DNA from: Betaproteobacteria bacterium
Lineage (GTDB): Bacteria; Pseudomonadota; Gammaproteobacteria; Burkholderiales; Ga0077523
DNA length: 5,941 nt
Reading direction: 5' to 3'
Assembly (NCBI GenBank): GCA_016713305.1
Contig: JADJPK010000029.1
Coordinates: 1 to 5,941, forward strand
The notes under the pieces were generated by a model, which was not told the DNA's origin, ran no database searches, and was given only the letters and a program-made list of their open reading frames with translations. The position numbers and the translations under genes are program-made. Positions 1 through 5,941 of the stretch are shown one piece after another. Within the stretch, counting starts at the first letter, position 1. Each line of letters starts with the position of its first letter.

Positions 1-154
1 GGGCCGTGGCGAGCACCGCAGCCCCGAACAGCAACAGCAGCAGATTGCGGAGCGTCCACACCGTGGCCACGGCGATGAACACGCCCGCCACGGTGAGCAC
101 CCGAGACAGGAATCGTGCTTCGTCATGCCGGGGCAACGGCGGCGTCGCGCTCAT
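1..154 (-). CDS. AI-2E family transporter-like membrane protein, N-terminal fragment
   Basis: This partial gene runs off the left edge of the window; about 51 N-terminal residues are visible. The peptide starts MSATPPLPRHDEARFLSRVL and continues into two closely spaced hydrophobic stretches. These are roughly residues 21-33 (TVAGVFIAVATVW) and 38-50 (NLLLLFGAAVLAT), separated by a short TLR turn. The pattern of a short polar head, RFLxRVL, a membrane segment, a WxLRxxLLLxFGAxxLA-like segment resembles the start of AI-2E/PerM-type transporters, which are inner-membrane proteins of about 350 residues. The start is supported by a strong upstream AGGGAGGGA and by an ATGA overlap with the fumarase stop. 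It is the third gene of the minus-strand run and is probably co-translated with the fumarase. The substrate is unknown, since many members of this family do not carry AI-2. The assignment rests on the N-terminus only; another polytopic protein is possible. Confidence 0.6.
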   Translation of the reverse strand, partial: MSATPPLPRHDEARFLSRVLTVAGVFIAVATVWTLRNLLLLLFGAAVLATA

Positions 155-1616
155 CCGCTCTCCCTCCCTGGGTCTCCCGACGGCTGGAGCAATCTGCCCG
201 CAGGGGCGAAGACATCCCTGGTCTGGGTCAGCTGCAGCGCATCGAGCATGCGTTCGAGCTGGGCTCGTGGCAGGGCCGTGAGTTCCGCCGCCACGTCGAT
301 CACCGGTCGTTGCTGTTCCCACGACTGGCGGGCGATGGCGGCCGCCGCGCGATGACCCACCAGCGGCGTCAGGGCGGTCGCCAGCATGGGACTGCGGGAC
401 GCCAGATCCCGCAACCGGTGTTCGCGTACCCGCAGACCGCGGATCGCCTTGTCGGCCAGCGCGTTCGACGCGGCCGCAAGCAGCTCCACGCTCTGGAGCA
501 GATTGCGTGCGATGAGAGGAAGCATCACGTTCAGCTCGAAGTTGCCGGACTGTCCCGCCAGGGCGACGGCGAGATCGTTGCCCGCGACCTGCGCGCACAC
601 CATCGCGACGGCTTCGGGAATGACCGGATTCACCTTGCCGGGCATGATGGAGGAGCCGGGTTGGAGCGCGTCGAGTTCGATCTCGTCGAGCCCTCCGATC
701 GGCCGGAACTCATCCACCTCAGGTCGTTGGCGATCTTGGTGAGGGTCACGGCGGCGGTACGAAGCTGTCCCGACATCGCCACGGCGGCGTCGCCCGCCCC
801 ATCAATGCGAACGCGCTGGCGCCCACGCGGAACTCCAGGCCGGTCGCGCGGCTGAACGCCTCGCAAATTCCGCGGCGAACGAGGGATGCGCGTTGACCCC
901 CGTGCCCACGGCGGTTCCGCCGATGGGGACATGCAGAAGATCGTCGCGGCAGCGCTCGATGCGCTCGGCGTCCACGTCCACCTGGCAGGCCCAGCCGGAG
1001 AGCACCTGGTCGAAGCGCACCGGCATGGCATCCATGAGATGCGTGCGGCCGAGCTTCACGGCGCCCGTGAGGCTCCGGCCCTTCTCCCTGATGCAGTCAC
1101 CCAGATGCCGAAGCGCCGGAGCAGATCTTGAGTCACGGAAAGGGCGACCGACGCCTGGATCGCGGTGGGCATCACGTCATTGGAACTCTGCCCGCGGTTC
1201 ACGTGGTCGTGTGCATCCACGGTCCGTCCCAGTGTCCGCGACGCGAGCCGGGCCAGCACCTCGTTCACGTTCATGTGGGTGCTGGTGCCCGATCCCGTCT
1301 GGAAGACATCCACCGGAAAATGCCGCATGAAACGCGGGTCGCCAAGCAGTTCGCGGCATGACGCTCCGATGGCCGAGGCAGTGTCGGGATCGAGCTGATC
1401 GAGTTTAGCGTTCACCGACGCCGCGACAGCCTTCATCTCCAGCAGGGTGCGCACGAGCCGCGGAGGCATGGTGTCCCCGCTCAAGGAGAAGTTCTCCAGG
1501 GCGCGCTGCGTCTCGGGTCCGTGCAGCGCATCGAGGGGCACCGCAACTTCGCCCAGACCGTCGGTCTCGATGCGGAAACCTGTCCCCGTCTCGGACTCGC
1601 CGGTCAGGTCTGTCAC
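151..1616 (-). CDS. fumC: Class II fumarate hydratase-type lyase (frame-interrupted)
   Basis: The product should reversibly hydrate fumarate to L-malate in the cytosol as a homotetramer. The frames join into about 489 residues, slightly longer than the usual 460-470. Visible in order: FRIETDGLGEV near the N-terminus, TGSGTSTHMNVNEV, NRGQSSNDVMPTAI, GRTHLMDAMPV (active-site His of the TH pair), GGTAVGTGVNAHP, and the signature loop GSSIMPGKVNP at about 627-656 with its Ser, Lys and Asn. GRTH and MPGKVNP favour fumarase over aspartase (usually GRTQ and MPAKVNP). Frame changes fall near 1116, 863, 798 (a G run) and 702 (a C run). Each is restored by one missing base, so sequencing error is likely. 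The start is GTG at 1616-1614, overlapping the ku stop as GTGA; no nearby ATG fits and the Shine-Dalgarno is weak, so coupling to ku is likely. The stop overlaps the next gene's ATG. The usual HPND second-site motif reads DAHD. The family is secure; exact substrate is slightly less so. Confidence 0.9.
161..169 (-). promoter_or_regulatory. Shine-Dalgarno sequence of the AI-2E-like gene
   Basis: On the minus strand this reads AGGGAGGGA, six bases upstream of the ATG at 154-152. It lies inside the 3' end of the fumarase gene. It fixes the start of the transporter-like gene and supports the reading that the preceding stop at 153-151 is genuine. Confidence 0.65.
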
Positions 1617-2476
1617 GCGCGCCGCTTCCGGGTGCCCGCATGCGCAGTCCGGCGCGGTGCGGGTTTGCCGCGGCCTTCCTGTCCGCCCTTGGCGAGACTG
1701 CGCCCCAGGAGTTCGGTGAGATCCACGACATTGCTGCTGGGGAGCGGCCTCCTCGGATCCGATGGTGCGAACGTGCCGGTGTCTCCGGCTTCGGATCGCC
1801 TTCCACCAACGCCATGACCGCATCGCGGAAGGTGTCCGAGTACTGCGCGCGGGATCCCACGGCGCCGACATGTCGTTCACGAGCTGCGCGGCCATCTTCT
1901 TCTCCGTCTCTGTCAGCTTCGCGCCGTGCGCCCCCGCCGCGGGCAACGAAAGGTCGTCCGCGGGCAGGACCTCGCCCGCCCAGCGCAGGGTGTTCAGGAT
2001 CAGGGCCGGGCCGGATGCGATGAGCCCGGCCAGATGCTGCCGCGTGTTCAGCACGATGCGCGCGATGCCGATGCGGCCCGTCGCCGCCAGCGTCTCGCGC
2101 AGCAGCACATACACCTTCTCGCTCTTGCCGAGAGGGGCCAGGTAGTAGGGCTTCTCGAGGTAGACGAAGCGCGATCTCCGAGGCTTCGACGAACGCCTCG
2201 ATCTCGATGGTCTGCATGGTGCGGATAGGCACCGCGGATCTCGTCGTCCTCGAGGACGACGTAGCGGCCGTCCTCGACCTTCACGCCGCGCACGATCTGC
2301 GCCTTGTCGATCACCTTGCCCGTGCGCTTGTTGATGCGCTGGTAGCCCACCGGATCCATGCTGCGCCGGTCGAGCCAGTCGAAATCGATCCCCTGTTCGC
2401 GCGAGGCCGGATGCAGGCTCACGGGAATGTGGACGAGTCCGAAACTGATGGCGCCTTTCCACAGGGAGCGCGGCAT
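1613..2476 (-). CDS. ku: Non-homologous end-joining protein Ku (frame-interrupted)
   Basis: Bacterial Ku forms a homodimeric ring that threads onto DNA double-strand ends and recruits LigD. The product begins MPRSLWKGAISFGLVHIPV, the hallmark N-terminus. It continues through DFDWLDRRSMDPVGYQRINK, KGKVIDK-like and GRYVVLEDDEIRGAYP segments, MQTIEIEAFVEASEI, VYLEKPYYLAPLGKSEKVY, GPALILNTLRWAGEV, KKMAAQLVNDM, and QYSDTFRDAVMALVEG. The C-terminus is NVVDLTELLGRSLAKGG followed by a basic tail ending TRKRRA. About 288 codons match the family. Frame changes are needed near 2218-2221, 2166-2172 and 1846-1850 (a GCGCGC run), plus one or two between 1739 and 1780, where the exact linker is uncertain. 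Conserved blocks on both sides of each break are intact, so I read these as sequence errors. The ATG at 2476-2474 has a GGAGG eight bases upstream. It diverges from ligD and overlaps the fumarase gene by four bases. Confidence 0.95.
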
Positions 2477-2484
2477 GCTGAATG

Positions 2485-2489
2485 CCTCC
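2485..2489 (-). promoter_or_regulatory. Shine-Dalgarno sequence of ku
   Basis: The minus strand reads GGAGG, eight bases before the ATG at 2476-2474. This is an ideal ribosome-binding site and, with the conserved PRSLWKGAISFG N-terminus, fixes the ku start. Confidence 0.75.
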
Positions 2490-2500
2490 AGCGCGAGAGA

Positions 2501-2541
2501 CGGGACATCCCGCGGGGCATTCCGCGTTCCCGTCGACGGGA
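2501..2541. promoter_or_regulatory. Paired inverted repeats in the ku/ligD divergent intergenic region
   Basis: The 72-bp region between the divergent ku and ligD starts contains two inverted repeats built from the same five-base half-site. The first is CGGGA-CA-TCCCG at 2501-2512. The second is TCCCGTCGACGGGA at 2528-2541, a perfect 14-bp palindrome with arms TCCCG and CGGGA around TCGA. The region must hold the promoters of both genes, although I see no convincing -35/-10 pair. Possible roles are a shared operator for a dimeric regulator, or RNA hairpins in the leaders. The repeat is seen directly; the function is inferred. GC-rich DNA makes short GC palindromes easier to get by chance. Confidence 0.4.
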
Positions 2542-2542
2542 G
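2538..2542 (+). promoter_or_regulatory. Shine-Dalgarno sequence of ligD
   Basis: GGGAG lies six bases before the ATG at 2549 and decides the ligD start. Its first four bases are the right arm of the 14-bp palindrome at 2528-2541. In the transcript the TCCCG arm could pair with CGGGA and cover the ribosome-binding site. Confidence 0.6.
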
Positions 2543-2548
2543 CACGTC

Positions 2549-5122
2549 ATGGCCGATCCGCTGGAACACTATCGCAACAAGCGCGATTTCACGCGCACGC
2601 GCGAGCCGCGGGGCGCCAGGTCCCGGCGCAGCACCGCGCTGCGCTTCGTCGTGCAGAAGCACGCTGCCGTCGGCTGCACTACGACTCCCCTGCCTGAGCT
2701 GGATGGCACGCTGAAGAGCTGGGCCGTGCCGAAAGGGCCGAGCCTGGATCCCGCCCGACGGCGCATGAGCGTTCACGTGGAGGATCATCCCCTCGAGTAC
2801 GGCTCCTTCGAAGGGGAGATTCCGGCCGGCGAATACGGAGCCAGCCACGTGATCGTCCGGACCAGGGCATCTGGATACCGCAGGCGACCCCCCGCGACGG
2901 CTATCGGGAGGGCAAGCTCAAGTTCGAACTGCGGGGCGAGAAGCTCTCCGGTGGATGGACCCTCGTGCGGATGAAGCCGCGCGAGGGCGAGCGGCAGGAA
3001 TCCTGGCTGCTCATCAAGGAGAAGGACGAGGCCGCGCGGCCCGAATCGGAGTACGACGTCCTGGCCGCCCGGCCCGGGAGCGTGCTGAACGATGCGCAGG
3101 CCGTGGAGAAGCCCGCTGCGGCGAAGCCTCGGACCAAGGGCAACGTGATCCGCACCCACCGGGGAGCGGCACGGCGATCGCCGCTTCCGGAAACGCTGGC
3201 CCCTCAGCTCGCGACGCTCGCCACGTCGGCCCCGCAGGATCCGGGCTGGCTGTGCGAGATCAAGTTCGACGGGTACAGACTGCTGGCGCGCATCGAGGAC
3301 GACAAGGTGCGCCTGGTGAGCCGCAACGGCAACGACTGGACGCGAAAACTGGCGGCCCTCGCCACGGACGTGCGCCATCTGGAGCTCGAATGGGGCTGGA
3401 TCGACGGCGAGCTCGTGAGCCTGGATCGCCGTGGAATACCGGACTTCCAGGCACTGCAGAATGCGCTGGGCGAGGGCCGCACGGAAGATCTTCTCTACTA
3501 CGTGTTCGACGCGCCATTCCTGGACGGCGAGGACCGGCGTTCGATGCCTCTGGAGGAGCGTCGCCGCCTGCTGGGAGAGAAGCTGAGCGGCAAGACGCCC
3601 GGAAGGGTGCGGTTCAGCGAAAGCTTCGCCCGGACTCCCGTGGATCTTCTGCGTTCCGCTTGCGAACTGGGCTCCGAAGGCGTGATCGTCAAGCGCGCCG
3701 ATGCGGCCTATGTCTCGGGCCGATCGATGTCGTGGCTCAAGTTGAAATGCACGGAACGCCAGGAATTCGTGATCGGAGGGTTCACGGATCCGGAAGGCGC
3801 CAGAAAGGGGTTGGGCTCGCTGCTGCTGGGACTGCGAGAACCGGCCGGACAGTTGCGGTACGCCGGGCGCGTGGGGACCGGCTTCACCGAGAAGTCGCTG
3901 ACCGACTTGCGGGCGAGAGGCTCCGACAGGCTGGCTCAGGCGAAATCGCCTTCGCCGCTCTCCCCGCGGGCGTTCGCGGCCATTGGGTGCGTCCGGTGCT
4001 TGTCGCCGAAGTGTCCTTCGCTCAGTGGACGCGCAGCCGCGTCGTGAGACAGGCCGTCTTCCACGGTCTGCGTGCGGACAAGCCTGCATCGGAAGTCGGG
4101 GACGAACCCCGTGTCTCTCCCGCGCGGACGGGCGGCGCGGCGCACACGCGTGCCAAGAAGCTGAACGCCCCTGCGGCGCGTGAGCCTGGCCCGGCGCGCG
4201 GTGGGTCGGACATCGCCAGGACGGCGGTTCATCGCTCCATCGAAGTGACGCATGCCGAGCGTGTGATCGATGCCTCCACGGGGATCACCAAGGGGGAACT
4301 GGCGGATTATTACGCGCACGCCGCGGAACTGCTCCTCGCCGACATCGGCGGCAGGCCCGTCTCGCTCCTGCGCGCGCCGGGAGGCATCGGCCGCGCGATG
4401 TTCTTCCAGAAGCACGCGGCGGAGTCGTCCATTCCCGGCATCCGCACGCTGGACCCGGCGCTCGATCCCGAACACGAACCGTATCTTCAGGTTCCAGGCT
4501 TCACCGCTCTGGCAGGTTGCGTCCAGATGAACGTCGTGGAATTCCACGCGTGGAACGCGTTGGCCAAGCGCATCGACCGGCCCGACCGCATCGTCTTCGA
4601 TCTGGATCCCGGCGAAGGGGCTGGCGTGGCGGCGCATGCAGAAGGGGCCCTTCTCGTGCAGACGCTGCTGCGGGAACTGGATCTCGAATGCACATTGAAG
4701 ACGAGCGGCGGCAAGGGTCTGCACGTGACCGTTCCGTTCGCGCCGAAGCACGAGTGGGCACCGGTGAGCGCCTCGCCAAGGCGGTCGTGGCGCATCTCGC
4801 GCGAGTGATGCCCGACCGGTTCGTGCTGAAGAGCGGTCCGCGCAACCGCGTCGGCAAGATCTTCGTGGACTATCTGCGCAACACGCAAGGCGCGACCACC
4901 GTCGCGGCATGGTCCGTGCGCGCGCGTCCGGGCATGGGCGTCTCGGTCCCGGTGCAGTGGGACGAGATCGACGACCTTCGTGGCGGATCGCACTGGACGG
5001 TACGCGACGTCCAGCCACGTGTGGATGAGGCCATGGCCACGGCGACGAAGGCTGCGGATACACGTTCCGCGCAGTCCCTCTCCGGCGCGGCCCGGGCGCT
5101 GGAAGTACCCGGGTTCCGCTGA
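2549..5122 (+). CDS. ligD: Multidomain NHEJ DNA ligase LigD, PE-Lig-Pol order (frame-interrupted)
   Basis: LigD trims, fills and ATP-dependently seals broken DNA ends held by Ku. About 858 codons match the 840-residue Pseudomonas enzyme. The 3'-phosphoesterase domain (residues ~1-165) starts MADPLEHYRNKRDF and shows QKHA (His 38), RLHYD, and VEDHPLEYGSFEG (His 80). The ligase domain (~200-500) has motif I EIKFDGYR with the AMP-accepting Lys codon at 3262-3264, then SRNGNDWT, DGELVSLD (~3403), EGVIVKR (3676), WLKLKC (3733), and the OB-fold segment WVRPVLVAEVSFAQWT. The polymerase/primase domain (~565-858) has THAERVID, MFFQKHA, metal-binding FDLDP (Asp codons 4599 and 4605), TSGGKGLHVTVP, FVDYLRN (Asp at 4868) and RARPGMGVSVP. 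Frame changes fall near 2663-2676 (a base missing), 2686-2697 (a base extra), 2858-2863, 3949-3953 and 4772-4774 (one base missing each). The last two are repaired by one extra T, giving SPFAALPAG and VSAFAKAVV. These look like sequence errors. It is divergent from ku. Confidence 0.96.
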
Positions 5123-5246
5123 CCATGCGCGGGTCGAGAACGGCACCGCCGGCTCGCTCGTGGAATGCGGTTCTCGGCACACCGATTGCCGTTTGCGGGA
5201 GAAGCCGCGCGCTGCTTCCGGCACGTGGCCACCGAACCTTATCAAC

Positions 5247-5251
5247 GGAGG
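5247..5251 (+). promoter_or_regulatory. Shine-Dalgarno sequence of the Ser-rich secreted protein gene
   Basis: GGAGG lies eight bases before the GTG codon at 5260-5262. It selects this GTG as the start, which begins exactly at a signal peptide. The 137-bp gap after ligD (5123-5259) shows no other gene and no clear promoter or terminator. Confidence 0.6.
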
Positions 5252-5259
5252 CTTTCATC

Positions 5260-5941
5260 GTGAACAAGCGAACAATTCTTGCAGTCCTCGTTTCAGCGGC
5301 AATGTCCAATTGCGGTGCGTTCGCCGCGGACAACAGCTCGAGCACTTCGTCGGATTCCTCGACCAACGCCAAGCGCAGCGGCGCGAACGTGCAGTCGGGC
5401 ACATCGACGCGTTCGGGTTCGTCGAACAACGCGACTTCCTCTGACCCCACCTCGAGCAACCGTTCGGCCACCGGTCAGTCCACGCAGTCGGATCGTCGGT
5501 GTCGGGCGACTCGTCTTCGTCCGGCACTTCGGGACGTTCAACGATGTCGAACTCCGGCACATCCAGTTCCGGTACGTCGTCGACCACGGGCCAATCCTCC
5601 CAGGGAACATCCGATCCGTCTGCGCTCACCGGACGTTCGAGCCAGTCTGACAGCGCAATGCCTTCGGGACGCTCCAGTTCCACGGGCGTCACTTCGACGG
5701 ACAACGGGTCGGCGCTGAGCGGAACAATACCGACACGCAACCGCCTACCGGCGGTCAGGCCGTGGGTCAATCGCCCACGTTCTTGCGGACGGACGACCGG
5801 CCAAGGCCAGACCGGAATCAATCCCGATTCGAACCCGCACGGCAACCTTCCGTCTGGGAATGCCAACAGCGCGGAGCGAGGATTCACTTCAGTGGCAGCG
5901 CCGGAACAACGCCGGCGACATGTCCGGGCAGCCGTCCGGCC
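5260..5941 (+). CDS. Secreted Ser/Thr/Gly/Asn-rich low-complexity protein, partial and frame-interrupted
   Basis: I do not recognise this gene. The GTG start gives a typical Sec signal peptide: (V/M)NKRTILAVLVSAAMSNC then GAFA, with likely cleavage at AFA/ADN around residue 22. The mature part is extremely rich in Ser, Thr, Gly, Asn and Gln, with few hydrophobic residues. Examples are NSSSTSSDSSTNAKRSG, TSGRSTMSNSGTSSSGTSS, and GRSSQSDSAMPSGRSSSTG. The Ser-rich character carries across frame changes near 5485-5492 and 5718-5722, each fitting one missing base. It continues as NNTDTQPPTGGQAVGQSP and, after another change near 5780-5796, as TGQGQTGINPDSNPHGNLP. The frame in the last 60 bases is uncertain and no stop is reached, so the gene runs past the right edge. 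Such composition suggests an exported, intrinsically disordered protein, perhaps of the envelope or matrix. The antisense reading frames over it are shadows. It has its own ribosome-binding site and shows no evident link to NHEJ. Confidence 0.6.

Noticed and set aside
115..855. Plus-strand open frame (246 codons) opposite the fumarase C-terminal half
   Set aside because: The minus strand here encodes the fumarase signature GSSIMPGKVNP and a conserved C-terminus. The plus-strand product is Arg/His-rich with no recognisable features.
151..1616. Calling the lyase an aspartate ammonia-lyase
   Set aside because: GRTH and MPGKVN are the fumarase forms; aspartases usually have GRTQ and MPAKVN. Fumarase is the better call.
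2477..2548. Sigma-70 promoters for ku and ligD
   Set aside because: The intergenic region must contain promoters, but I found no -35/-10 pair good enough on either strand to place them.
2785..4089. Minus-strand open frame (434 codons) opposite the LigD ligase domain
   Set aside because: It is a shadow of the ligase-domain frame. The composition is Arg/Ala/Pro-rich with no family motif.
151..5122. Calling ku, ligD and the fumarase true pseudogenes
   Set aside because: The indels are spread evenly over all genes, are mostly single missing bases, and leave motifs and gene lengths intact. A sequencing or assembly cause is more likely than decay of all genes at once.
5135..5176. Possible terminator after ligD: CGAGAAC at 5135-5141 and GTTCTCG at 5170-5176
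   Set aside because: The stem is only seven pairs with a 28-base loop and no T run follows. This is too weak to call a terminator.
3936..5471. Long minus-strand open frame (511 codons) opposite ligD and the Ser-rich gene
   Set aside because: It is antisense to clearly conserved LigD motifs, has no recognisable domain, and spans two plus-strand genes. Long antisense open frames are expected in GC-rich DNA.

Overview
The window is GC-rich chromosomal DNA, most likely from a proteobacterium (possibly a betaproteobacterium; this rests on protein flavour and GC content only). It holds a bacterial non-homologous end-joining (NHEJ) locus. Ku is on the minus strand and the multidomain ligase LigD is on the plus strand. 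They diverge from a 72-bp intergenic region (2477-2548). LigD has the domain order phosphoesterase-ligase-polymerase, as in Pseudomonas and unlike the mycobacterial order.

Minus strand, in transcription order: ku (2476 to 1613), then a class II fumarase-type lyase (1616 to 151), then the N-terminus of a polytopic membrane protein resembling the AI-2E family transporters (154 to beyond base 1). Ku and the fumarase overlap by GTGA, and the fumarase and the transporter overlap by ATGA. The three therefore look like one translationally coupled operon. Plus strand: ligD (2549-5122), a 137-bp gap, then the start of a secreted Ser/Thr/Gly/Asn-rich low-complexity protein (5260 to beyond 5941).

Every complete gene can only be followed by switching reading frame several times. 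In the fumarase all four switches, and in LigD four of five, are explained by one missing base, often in a short homopolymer. The family motifs on both sides of each switch are intact. This looks like uncorrected sequencing or assembly indels rather than gene decay. The gene limits below are whole-gene spans, with the frame changes listed in each entry.

The points most worth a second look are the coupling of an NHEJ gene to a fumarase, two related inverted repeats (four copies of a TCCCG half-site) between ku and ligD, and the altered second-site residues of the fumarase. Ku and LigD together should bind, trim, fill in and seal double-strand breaks. Whether the fumarase takes part is speculation based on what is known of other class II fumarases.
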